Source: an uncultured Lachnospiraceae bacterium (lineage in GTDB: Bacteria; Bacillota; Clostridia; Lachnospirales; Lachnospiraceae). Taken from it: a DNA stretch of 15,095 nucleotides. Below, piece by piece: positions 1 through 7,092 of the stretch. The notes under the pieces are model-generated. The model was not told the DNA's origin. It did not search any database and saw only the letters and a program-made list of their open reading frames with translations. The translations under genes were made by a program, and so were the position numbers. The DNA is taken from positions 1 to 15,095 of the forward strand of contig CANQCX010000025.1 in the NCBI GenBank assembly GCA_947591115.1, written 5' to 3'. Position 1 is the stretch's first letter. Every line of letters begins with the position of its first letter.

Positions 1-3000
1 CTTTCCGGAGCTATCCGTCAGGCGTATGTACATCTTGCTTAAAGACAGGTTGCTCTCTTCCTCTTCCTCATCCAGATAGACCAGAAAACGAAGATACTCA
101 ACGCTGGAAACATCCGCTGTGTCATTGTCGTCCGCTTCAAAGGTTCCCAGACGCTCAGCTGTTTGAGTATGCCGGTCGTTGGAAGTATCGGAATACCAAT
201 GAAGTACCTTGGTTTCGCCCGCTTTTTCTTCTTCCACTTCAAATGTCTGAACCATGCCTCCTTTGGAAGACATTGCGGAAAAATTTTCTGCAAACCGGTC
301 CGGCTCGGTTACCGTGCTTTCGGCAGCTACGTTTCCGTAATGCGTAGCGAGATTCCGGATGGTAAACGTAAAGATGGACTGATCGTCAAAAAAGTTCTGA
401 AACGCTTTATTCACATTGGAGATATCTACCTCTTTTTCCACCTGCAGTTCATTCTGATCCGGAAAGTTAAACATGACCTCCAGATTGGATTCCCACATTC
501 CGCGCTCCATGAAGTACATAACCAGTTTATGTTCCGATGTATTTGCTCCCTTTAAAGAAAAGGAACTGATTACCTCCGGATTGCCGGAACTGTTACTTGT
601 ATTGTTGTAATTACTTCCTTTATCCGCATTGCTTCCGCTTGCCTTTACCTTGCTGACGGTAGATTGTTTCTTCTGAAAATCAATTGTTCCGGTTACCTCT
701 CCGTGGTCTCCGCCTACGTCCAATGCCAGTTGACCGTCAATATATACCCATACATCGTCATCTCCGGAAAACTGGAAGGTAATCGGTACTTCATGTCCTT
801 CCCGATCCAATACTGTCCCGTTATTCGTCAGGGAAAAGGTCAATTCCATTTTCATTCCGTAACCGTAATTGTATTCCGAAGCAACGCTTACGCCGTTGTT
901 TTCATTAAACGGGAAAAATCCATACTCATTGGAAAGAGGATCTTTCCCATCCGCCGTTCCATTGGATTGCAGATTTTTCGACCAGTTTTGCTTGCCGCTG
1001 TCTTTCAGATAATACTGCCCGCCGCCGTCCTGCTTCATGGCAAGCGTGGTATCCGCACTGTTAAAATACCAATAGTCTACCCCATTACTGCCAACATCTT
1101 TTTTCGTAAACGGGAACAGCACATCCTCATAGATTTCGCCAAGTTTGGTATTTTTACTGTTATTTCCTAAAAGAAAGCTTTCACTGAAATACGGCATTGC
1201 CGCTTCATTCTTTGCTGTCCGCAGTTCGCCATTCACCAATTGGGAATAGGCGAGTCCCCATGTTGCGTATGCATATAATTTCTCGCCATAATAATTATCG
1301 CCGCCATACACATCCAAATTGGAATTGTTATTCGCCATAAACCGCTTATATTGGCTGCTGGCCGTATCGGAGTTAAACCCATACAAATTCAAAGTATCCG
1401 CGATTTTGCCAAATTGAGAACCCCATCCTTGGACACTTGGCTGAAACTGTCCGGTATAAATCGGGTCGGATGCATTTACGGAAGCATAATAATCGCTGAG
1501 CGCCTGATCCAGCTGTCGGAAATTGACCCAGTTTCTGTGTGAGGCTCCTTTGTATTCCCCGTAATTGTCGCGGTTTTGCCCGTTCAGCTCATAATCCGTA
1601 TAATAATCATAGAATGTGGTATCTACATAAAGCGTGCTCGCCTGCCGGTTAAATGCCTCTTTCCCAATATCCACTACGTCGCTGCCTTTTCCGGTTTCCG
1701 CGTCACGCACGGTATAGACCTCATCCCAATAACCTCCGCGCGCGCCTCCGCTATAGATAACCGAATCGCTTGTATCGGCATAGAAGCAGGGGCTGGTCAA
1801 TCCTACCGGAACATCCAGCAGATCTGTTCCGTCGCCATTGGCGGATTCTCTTCCCGCCGATGCATATGCTGCGAAACGGACCTTCGTATACCCTGCCGGT
1901 AACTGGGCGCTGTATACGTCGTCCCATGTGTTTGTGCCTTCCGTGTGCTGCGCCTCTTTGTCCATTTTCACGGTCTGCATTTGACCGCTGCCATTTGTAG
2001 CATAACACCACATCTGACCGTCCGACGGCATCCCCTTTCCGCCGTTTTGTACATCATCCGTTCCGGCATAGGACAATTTGGAGAGCGCCGCATCAAAATA
2101 TACCGTCTTTGCGCTGTAATATTCTTCCGTTGCAGATGCGGTTTTGTTTCCTCCGATGGTTACCACGTTCGCGCTTTCCGGATTCGTCCACAAAAAATGA
2201 TACTTTACTCCGTTATAGGCAACCGTAATCACGTCGTTTTGCGCAATCCCCTCCGTAAACGTGTAACTATACATACCAGAAGCGGCATCTTTTACCAGAG
2301 GGGTCGCCGATAGTTTCTCTCCATACGCGATTTCAATGGTTGCTTCGTTTTCGGCTGCAAAATCTGCTGCCTTAAAATAAATTGTTTTTCCCTTTAACGA
2401 TGTCTGAGCCGCCCGTTTTCCCCACGCAGAGCTATTTGCCTGAGGTCCGCCCGCACTTTCTGTTGCTCCATAATAAAATGTATTACAGCTGTTTTTATCA
2501 AACATAAAGGAAGAATCCCATGTTCCTCCTATTTTTCCGAATAGCTCATAGGTCTGCGATTCGGTCTCCCAACCCGATGCTTCGCTGGAAAACGTCATCT
2601 GAAACTGCAGTACGGAATACGGCGTTTCTCCTTCGTTTGCCGGAATCGTTCCGGAAAACAAACCTTTCTCTCCCGCAACCTCCGTAAACGCTACCGTCTG
2701 TTCCAAAGGAGCAGGCTCATCTCCTTCAACTCCGTTAAAAATTCCCGATACCGACGCTACTTCCCCCGTCATATCTTTAAAATAGACGGTTTCGCCTTGC
2801 TGAGTCGGAGGAGCGGTGTCCAGCTGGTACAGGTCTGTCTTCCTCTTACCGCCGTTGCTGTCGTATTCATTATTTAATTTAAAACAATTTCCACTGTCAT
2901 AATCGAGGGTAATATCAACGGTTTGCGCACTGAGATCACCTCCACTTGGAAAACTGGTCCCTTTTACAAATATAACCTTTGTATAATCGCCTTCATAATC

Positions 3001-3291
3001 ATGCTTCCAGATTTTTCCTGATGCACCATCCGGCGGCGTCAAGTCAGTTTCCGTCATTGCGATAGGACTTTCATATTTTCCGGAACCCTGTCCGCCAAAT
3101 AAATAGATGCTTATGGTAGTGCTATCTTCCCAATATCCGCTTGCTCCCGATGTGTCAAAATAGATGGTATGTTGTTCGGCTGCTTCTACAACCGTCCCCT
3201 TCGACATGTTGACCGGAAGAAGTCCAATCAACATCATAAGAACTCCAAAAAGGGCCATGCCAGACATGAACCTGCGTTTCAATCTCACCAT
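1..3291 (-). CDS. Secreted fibro-slime domain surface protein, 3' end outside the window
   Basis: An uninterrupted frame of 1097 codons runs off the left edge with no stop. The ATG at 3291 follows a purine-rich ribosome site (AAGGGGG, ending 9 bases before it). Residues 1-38 form a signal peptide: basic MVRLKRR, a hydrophobic core at 12-26, and likely cleavage near VEA-AEQ. Residues 40-400 contain four segments that each open with T-I/V-Y-F (at 42, 168, 303 and 396), suggesting repeated small beta-sandwich or carbohydrate-binding-like modules. From about 735 to 943 lies a fibro-slime (PA14-related) domain: GFFPFN at 791, SGDDDVWVYIDG from 842, DVGGDHG to 864, and MERGMWESN at 928-936. Residues from about 947 resemble a pilin or SpaA-type beta domain. 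Wall-anchored adhesins often have this plan, and an anchor would lie beyond the window. The gene is probably phase-variable, because the dyad pair at 3321-3426 lies just upstream. The ligand is unknown. Confidence 0.85.
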   Translation of the reverse strand, partial: MVRLKRRFMSGMALFGVLMMLIGLLPVNMSKGTVVEAAEQHTIYFDTSGASGYWEDSTTISIYLFGGQGSGKYESPIAMTETDLTPPDGASGKIWKHDYEGDYTKVIFVKGTSFPSGGDLSAQTVDITLDYDSGNCFKLNNEYDSNGGKRKTDLYQLDTAPPTQQGETVYFKDMTGEVASVSGIFNGVEGDEPAPLEQTVAFTEVAGEKGLFSGTIPANEGETPYSVLQFQMTFSSEASGWETESQTYELFGKIGGTWDSSFMFDKNSCNTFYYGATESAGGPQANSSAWGKRAAQTSLKGKTIYFKAADFAAENEATIEIAYGEKLSATPLVKDAASGMYSYTFTEGIAQNDVITVAYNGVKYHFLWTNPESANVVTIGGNKTASATEEYYSAKTVYFDAALSKLSYAGTDDVQNGGKGMPSDGQMWCYATNGSGQMQTVKMDKEAQHTEGTNTWDDVYSAQLPAGYTKVRFAAYASAGRESANGDGTDLLDVPVGLTSPCFYADTSDSVIYSGGARGGYWDEVYTVRDAETGKGSDVVDIGKEAFNRQASTLYVDTTFYDYYTDYELNGQNRDNYGEYKGASHRNWVNFRQLDQALSDYYASVNASDPIYTGQFQPSVQGWGSQFGKIADTLNLYGFNSDTASSQYKRFMANNNSNLDVYGGDNYYGEKLYAYATWGLAYSQLVNGELRTAKNEAAMPYFSESFLLGNNSKNTKLGEIYEDVLFPFTKKDVGSNGVDYWYFNSADTTLAMKQDGGGQYYLKDSGKQNWSKNLQSNGTADGKDPLSNEYGFFPFNENNGVSVASEYNYGYGMKMELTFSLTNNGTVLDREGHEVPITFQFSGDDDVWVYIDGQLALDVGGDHGEVTGTIDFQKKQSTVSKVKASGSNADKGSNYNNTSNSSGNPEVISSFSLKGANTSEHKLVMYFMERGMWESNLEVMFNFPDQNELQVEKEVDISNVNKAFQNFFDDQSIFTFTIRNLATHYGNVAAESTVTEPDRFAENFSAMSSKGGMVQTFEVEEEKAGETKVLHWYSDTSNDRHTQTAERLGTFEADDNDTADVSSVEYLRFLVYLDEEEEESNLSLSKMYIRLTDSSGK

Positions 3292-3308
3292 TTTCTAAAT
3301 TCCCCCTT

Positions 3309-3322
3309 ACACTTAGAAGTGT
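3309..3322. repeat. 14-bp dyad in the surface-gene leader
   Basis: ACACTT-AG-AAGTGT is a perfect 6-bp dyad around AG. It sits between the ribosome site of the surface gene and recombination-site-like dyad A, overlapping the latter by two bases. It could be a leader hairpin or a protein-binding site; nothing in the sequence decides which. Confidence 0.4.
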
Positions 3323-3346
3323 TTCAAAAAGCAGACTTTTTGAAAC
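3321..3346. repeat. hix-like recombination site A (26-bp dyad)
   Basis: On the plus strand the site reads GTTTCAAAAAGC, then core AG, then ACTTTTTGAAAC. The 11-bp arms are perfect inverted repeats (12 bp if the flanking T-A pair is counted). The 26-bp length, as two 12-bp half-sites around a 2-bp core, is the architecture of Hin/Gin invertase crossover sites. The half-site matches the Hin half-site TTATCAAAAACC (recalled from memory) at 8 of 12 positions, including the whole TCAAAAA run. It lies 29 bp upstream of the surface-protein ATG. Confidence 0.6.
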
Positions 3347-3412
3347 AAGTGATTTATAATATAAAAAAGATTTATTTTACATATAAAGGAAATTTCATCT
3401 GTTTCAAAAAGT
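3335..3412. other. Putative invertible segment (phase-switch promoter region)
   Basis: This is the DNA between the core dinucleotides of dyads A and B, comprising their inner half-sites and a 54-bp spacer (3347-3400) that is almost entirely A and T. The two cores are AG in opposite orientations, so recombination between them would invert rather than delete this segment. The spacer contains several -10-like hexamers on both strands, and the inner half-sites each point a TTGAAA hexamer inward. One reading is a promoter whose direction flips. The segment is unusually short for a serine-invertase substrate, and the inversion is an inference. Confidence 0.45.
3380..3407 (-). promoter_or_regulatory. 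Weak candidate promoter toward the surface gene
   Basis: On the minus strand TTGAAA (3407-3402, inside the inner arm of dyad B) is followed after 16 bases by TATATG (3385-3380). The equivalent arrangement on the plus strand has only a 14-base spacer (TTGAAA at 3340-3345, TATAAA at 3360-3365). The present orientation therefore looks slightly better suited to driving the surface gene. The region is so AT-rich that this could be chance. Confidence 0.25.
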
Positions 3413-3426
3413 CTACTTTTTGGAAC
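3401..3426. repeat. hix-like recombination site B (26-bp dyad)
   Basis: Read on the minus strand the site is GTTCCAAAAAGT, core AG, ACTTTTTGAAAC. It matches dyad A read on the plus strand at 24 of 26 positions, including the core. Read in the same direction as A it matches at only 22, and the core differs. The two sites are therefore inverted relative to each other. The first base of the site is the last base of the recombinase stop codon TAG, so the recombinase coding sequence would stay intact after recombination. Confidence 0.6.
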
Positions 3427-4034
3427 TAATTTTCTACCCTCTTTTTCTGCTCGATGCATCTGCGGTAAAAAGTTGTATAATTCATATCCAGTTCTCTTGC
3501 TGCCTTTCGCAGGGAAATCTTTCCCTCACACCACATTTCATAATAAATTTCAAAATTACCGGGCAGTTCCAGCTTTTTACAACCAAACCGTATCCCTCTC
3601 TGCTTTGCTGCCTGAATCCCCTCCGCCTGCCGCTGTTTTATAAACGACCGCTCGGTTTCCGCCACATATGCCAGAATCTGCAATACCAAATCGGAAATAA
3701 ATATTCCGGTCAGGTCTTCATGAAAATAATTGGTATTCAGCAGGGGCATATCGATTACCTGAATATGCGCTCCGATTTCTTTCGTGATTTTCCTCCACTG
3801 TTCTAAAATTTCCCCATAATTTCTTCCCAGCCGGTCGATGCTTTTGATAATGATCACATCGCCCTTTTTCAGTCGTTTTAATAACTTCAGGTACTGTGGC
3901 CTTAAAAAATCCTTTCCGGACATTTTGTCCAGAAAGATATTCTTCGTTTCAATCTGCTGTTCCTTCATTGCAAGTACCTGCCGTTCCGGATTCTGATCTT
4001 TTGACGATATCCGGACATACCCGTATCGCTTCAT
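3426..4034 (-). CDS. Serine recombinase, Hin/resolvase family (putative DNA invertase)
   Basis: This is a 202-residue small serine recombinase, close to the length of Hin and Gin (about 190). Residues 1-100 are the catalytic domain: GYVRIS places the nucleophile at Ser10, preceded by Arg8, with DKMSGKDFLRP at 36-46 and IDRLGRN at 66-72 supplying Arg68 and Arg71. A long helix follows (about 112-138, ending in the AETERSFIKQRQAEG signature), then a C-terminal helix-turn-helix (about 172-192, KISLRKAARELDMNYTTFY) for site binding. A good ribosome site, AGGAGGG, lies 8 bases before the ATG. The gene lies between gdhA and the surface gene, with dyad B touching its stop codon. The likely job is inversion of the adjacent segment; resolution of a mobile element is the alternative, but no transposase is visible. 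Confidence 0.88.
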   Translation of the reverse strand: MKRYGYVRISSKDQNPERQVLAMKEQQIETKNIFLDKMSGKDFLRPQYLKLLKRLKKGDVIIIKSIDRLGRNYGEILEQWRKITKEIGAHIQVIDMPLLNTNYFHEDLTGIFISDLVLQILAYVAETERSFIKQRQAEGIQAAKQRGIRFGCKKLELPGNFEIYYEMWCEGKISLRKAARELDMNYTTFYRRCIEQKKRVEN

Positions 4035-4112
4035 ATATTTGTCCCTCCTATCCTGTATACTTCCCCTCTTGTGAAAAGTCCTCTTTCGTGTGACAAGTTT
4101 TTTCTATTACAA

Positions 4113-4151
4113 AACAAAAAAGCCCTATAGTCATCAAGACTACAGGACTTT
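4113..4151 (-). terminator. Rho-independent terminator of gdhA
   Basis: In the minus-strand RNA a 12-bp stem (AGTCCTGTAGTC with GACTATAGGGCT, two G-U pairs) encloses a 5-base loop and is followed by a run of six U. It begins about 30 bases after the gdhA stop and separates gdhA from the recombinase gene. Confidence 0.85.
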
Positions 4152-4180
4152 TCTTCTTATGATTTTATGTTATAATCCAA

Positions 4181-5515
4181 TTAGCAGACACCCTGCGCCA
4201 GCATTGCATCCGCAACTTTTTCAAAGCCTGCGATGTTTGCTCCTGCAACATAGTTGCCTTCCATTCCGTAACGCTTTGCCGCATCGTCGATATTGTGATA
4301 AATATTTACCATGATCTGCTGCAGCTTGGAATCTACTTCTTCAAACGTCCAGCTCAAACGCTCGGAGTTCTGCGTCATTTCCAGAGCGGAGGTTGCAACG
4401 CCGCCGGCATTTGCCGCTTTTCCGCCGATGAACCATACGCCGTTCTCCTGTAAATACTTGGTTGCGTCTAAGGTCGTAGGCATGTTCGCGCCCTCGCAGA
4501 CCGCTTTGCAGCCGTTTGCTGCTAACTGCTTTGCATCCTCCAGCAGCAGCTCGTTCTGGGTTGCGCATGGAAGCGCGATGTCGCACTTGATCTGCCATAC
4601 GCCGCGTCCCTCATGATACTGCGCGCTTGGTCTTGCAGCCGCATACTCGGTCAGACGCGCACGTCTTACTTCTTTTACTTCTTTTAACAGCGCAACGTCG
4701 ATTCCTTCCGGATCATATACCCAGCCTGTAGAATCGGAAACGGTAACTACCTTTGCGCCCATCTGCTGCGCTTTTTCCGTAGCGTAGATCGCTACGTTTC
4801 CGGAACCGGAAATTACAACGGTCTTGCCTTCCATCGACTCGCCATGACACTTCATCAGCTCCTGCGTAATGTATAACAAACCGTATCCGGTTGCCTCGGT
4901 ACGTGCAAGCGAACCGCCGTAAGTCAGTCCTTTTCCGGTCAGAACTCCTTCATAGGAGCCGCGGATGCGCTTGTACTGGCCAAACATATAACCGATCTCT
5001 CTTGCGCCGGTTCCGATATCTCCTGCCGGAACGTCTACATCCGCGCCAATGTATTTGCAAAGCTCCGTCATAAAGCTCTGGCAGAACGCCATTACTTCAC
5101 GATCCGATTTGCCCTTCGGATCAAAGTCGGAGCCGCCCTTGCCGCCTCCGATCGGAAGACCGGTCAGGGAATTCTTGAAAATCTGCTCAAATCCCAAAAA
5201 CTTGATGATACCGATATTTACGGACGGATGCAGACGCAGTCCTCCTTTGTACGGTCCAATGGAATTATTAAACTGTACGCGATAACCGATATTAACCTGA
5301 ACCTGTCCCTTATCGTCTACCCATGGTACACGAAACTTGAACTGGCGGTCCGGCTCAACCAGACGCTCCAGCAGCGCCTCTTTTCTGTAAACCGCTTCAT
5401 TGGCATCAATGACCGGACGCAGCGAATCCAGCACCTCTTCTGCAGCCTGTAAAAATTCAGGTTCAGAAGCATTTTTTGCTTTTAATTTCTCAAGCACTTC
5501 ATCAACATAACCCAT
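4181..5515 (-). CDS. gdhA: Glutamate dehydrogenase, probably NADP-dependent
   Basis: The enzyme interconverts 2-oxoglutarate plus ammonium and glutamate in the cytoplasm. The 444-residue product is colinear with hexameric bacterial GDHs such as that of Clostridium symbiosum. Substrate-site residues are present: Lys90 (GPYKGGLR), Lys114, Lys126 (GGGKGGSDFDPKGKS) and Asp166 (VPAGDIGTGAREIGYM). The Rossmann motif GSGNVA is at 237-242. The second strand ends in VSDSTG; a Ser after the Asp resembles NADP enzymes, so cofactor preference is inferred. I chose the ATG at 5515 because AAGGAGAT lies just ahead of it. An in-frame ATG at 5536 would add MVKEIKK, but those codons are the ribosome site itself. 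It appears to be a single-gene unit between terminators. Confidence 0.95.
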   Translation of the reverse strand: MGYVDEVLEKLKAKNASEPEFLQAAEEVLDSLRPVIDANEAVYRKEALLERLVEPDRQFKFRVPWVDDKGQVQVNIGYRVQFNNSIGPYKGGLRLHPSVNIGIIKFLGFEQIFKNSLTGLPIGGGKGGSDFDPKGKSDREVMAFCQSFMTELCKYIGADVDVPAGDIGTGAREIGYMFGQYKRIRGSYEGVLTGKGLTYGGSLARTEATGYGLLYITQELMKCHGESMEGKTVVISGSGNVAIYATEKAQQMGAKVVTVSDSTGWVYDPEGIDVALLKEVKEVRRARLTEYAAARPSAQYHEGRGVWQIKCDIALPCATQNELLLEDAKQLAANGCKAVCEGANMPTTLDATKYLQENGVWFIGGKAANAGGVATSALEMTQNSERLSWTFEEVDSKLQQIMVNIYHNIDDAAKRYGMEGNYVAGANIAGFEKVADAMLAQGVC

Positions 5516-5557
5516 TTTCTTTATCTCCTTTACCATAAAATATACATCAACAGTTTT

Positions 5558-5586
5558 ATTTTAATCGAATATGAGGCATTATACAA
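5558..5586 (-). promoter_or_regulatory. Candidate gdhA promoter
   Basis: On the minus strand TTGTAT (5586-5581) and TAAAAT (5563-5558) are separated by exactly 17 bases, about 40 bases upstream of the gdhA ATG. The -35 is weak (3 of 6). A TATAAT also lies at 5584-5579 but has no convincing -35 partner. Confidence 0.35.
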
Positions 5587-5616
5587 GAAAAAATTGCAAG
5601 TTTTTACTTGCAATCC
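5586..5616 (-). terminator. Rho-independent terminator of the fab operon
   Basis: In minus-strand RNA an 8-bp perfect stem ATTGCAAG/CTTGCAAT with a 6-base loop is followed by a U run. It starts 15 bases after the fabT stop codon and marks the end of the operon that begins at acpP. Confidence 0.8.
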
Positions 5617-5628
5617 TTCATTTTTTCT

Positions 5629-6126
5629 TTAACCCGTAGATTCATCCAGTTCCGGCCATGAGGCAAACGCCGATTCCCCGTCTTTATCCTTATAAGCGCT
5701 TTTAAAATAATCCGCGAGCTTTGCAAGCGCATATATTAAAACCGTCGTTTCCTGCTCATTTAAGCCGTCTTTGATATGCTCGATCATCTGCCTGTGGAAC
5801 CGCTCATGATGTGCATACGCCCTGCGCCCTTTTTCCGTCAGGCTGACGCGCACTACCCGCTTATCCTTCGTCCAGCGTTTTCGTATCACATAACCCTTAT
5901 CGTTTAAGGCATCGATCGCTTTGGTCAAGGTTCCGGTCGTAACCGACATCAGCTTTGCAATCGTTGACATTGTTTTCGGCTCGTTTATCCCGATCGCTTC
6001 AATAATGTGCATATCATTATTGGAAATATCTTTAAATTCCTCCGTAATCAGACATTTGCTCTCGATTTCCAGCAAATCCTTAAAAAGACGCACCAACAGC
6101 TCATTTAAGGTTTCTTCTAACGTCAT
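5629..6126 (-). CDS. fabT: MarR-family regulator, FabT-like repressor of fatty-acid synthesis
   Basis: A 165-residue winged-helix protein. The stretch EFKDISNNDMHIIEAIG (30-46) closely resembles the start of the streptococcal FabT core. The recognition region is at about 52-80 (TIAKLMSVTTGTLTKAIDAL), and the wing carries KDKRVVRVSLTEKG (87-100). Streptococcal FabT binds a palindrome in fab promoters, more tightly with acyl-ACP. A matching palindrome lies in the acpP leader of this operon. The gene starts 3 bases after the fabH stop and has its own GAGGTGG ribosome site. Being the last gene of the operon, rather than first as in streptococci, it should be subject to its own repression. The C-terminal tail after about 145 is acidic and longer than I remember for FabT. 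Confidence 0.85.
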   Translation of the reverse strand: MTLEETLNELLVRLFKDLLEIESKCLITEEFKDISNNDMHIIEAIGINEPKTMSTIAKLMSVTTGTLTKAIDALNDKGYVIRKRWTKDKRVVRVSLTEKGRRAYAHHERFHRQMIEHIKDGLNEQETTVLIYALAKLADYFKSAYKDKDGESAFASWPELDESTG

Positions 6127-6129
6127 ACC

Positions 6130-7089
6130 TTACCACCTCAAAACACATGCTCCCCATGTCAGTCCCGCACCAAAGCCTGCCAGAACCACAATATCTCCTT
6201 TTTGAATCTTTCCTGCCCGAACCACCTCGTCCAGAAGGATCGGCACGCTTGCCGCCGAGATATTGCCGCACCGCTCCAGATTGGTAAAAAACTTCTCCAT
6301 CGGCTGTTTCAGCCTCGCGGAAACCGCCTCTAAAATGCGCAGGTTCGCCTGATGCAGAATATAGTGATCGACTTCATCCGCAACAATTCCCGCCTCCGCC
6401 AGCGCCTCCTGAATCGCCTTCGGTACGGTACGCACTGCAAATTTATATACGGCAGGGCCGTCCATATGTACATAGGAGAAGGTAGTGCTTTCCGCTTTGT
6501 GAAACGGATTATCCGTCATCCGGTTCACGCAGTTTAACGCCATCCCGCTTGCGCCGTCCGAACCCTGAACCATTCCCAGAAGGCTGTCTTCTTCCGAAGT
6601 TACCACAACAGCGCCCGCTCCGTCCCCGAACAGCACGCAGGTACTGCGGTCCGTCCAGTCGATGATCTTGGAAAGCGTTTCCGCGCCGAGAACCAGCGCT
6701 TTTTGATATTTTCCAGTGTTCAGATAGGCGTTTGCCGTCCCCAGCGCAAACAAAAATCCGGAACAGGCAGCGCCGATATCGAACGCAACCGCTTTTTTTG
6801 CCCCCAGTCTTGCCTGTACTTCACAGGACAGCATCGGAATGATCCGATCCGAGGTAACGGTCGCGGCAACGATCAAATCCAGCTCCTCCGGCGCAACTCC
6901 CGCGCTTTTCAGCGCGTTCTCCGCCGCCTCCGCCGCCAGCGAGGTCGTCGTCTCCTCTGTTGCAATATGGCGTTCGCGGATTCCGGTTCTGGTACGGATC
7001 CATTCATCCGAGGTGTCTACCAGCTCTGAGAGAGCCTCATTGGTTACAATTTTCTTTGGAAGCGAACTTCCGGTTCCAATTATCTTCAT
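6130..7089 (-). CDS. fabH: Beta-ketoacyl-ACP synthase III
   Basis: FabH condenses an acyl-CoA primer with malonyl-ACP to start each fatty-acid chain, and its specificity sets straight versus branched starters. The 319-residue length is typical. The catalytic triad is visible: Cys109 (FDIGAACSGF), His246 (ILHQANLRI) and Asn276 (CGNISAAS), with the C-terminal GFGAGLTWGA. The N-terminal WIRTRTGIRER (30-40) is the usual CoA-contact segment. The start codon lies 3 bases after the accDA stop and, unlike its neighbours, has no recognisable Shine-Dalgarno sequence (the preceding bases are GTATTCTAAAGC). Translation is therefore probably coupled to accDA. fabT follows 3 bases downstream. Confidence 0.96.
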   Translation of the reverse strand: MKIIGTGSSLPKKIVTNEALSELVDTSDEWIRTRTGIRERHIATEETTTSLAAEAAENALKSAGVAPEELDLIVAATVTSDRIIPMLSCEVQARLGAKKAVAFDIGAACSGFLFALGTANAYLNTGKYQKALVLGAETLSKIIDWTDRSTCVLFGDGAGAVVVTSEEDSLLGMVQGSDGASGMALNCVNRMTDNPFHKAESTTFSYVHMDGPAVYKFAVRTVPKAIQEALAEAGIVADEVDHYILHQANLRILEAVSARLKQPMEKFFTNLERCGNISAASVPILLDEVVRAGKIQKGDIVVLAGFGAGLTWGACVLRW

Positions 7090-7092
7090 GCT

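Noticed and set aside
163..2313. Several plus-strand open frames of 60-170 codons across the surface-protein gene
   Set aside because: They are the complementary strand of a continuous 1097-codon secreted protein with clear domains, and none has a convincing ribosome site or recognisable product.
3321..3426. The two dyads as ordinary transcription terminators of the recombinase gene
   Set aside because: Neither is followed by a U run, the stems are AT-rich, and the matching 26-bp length and core orientation point to recombination sites.
3426..4034. Transposon resolvase within an insertion sequence or integrated element
   Set aside because: No transposase, terminal repeats or target duplication are visible, and the adjacent inversion-oriented dyads explain the gene better.
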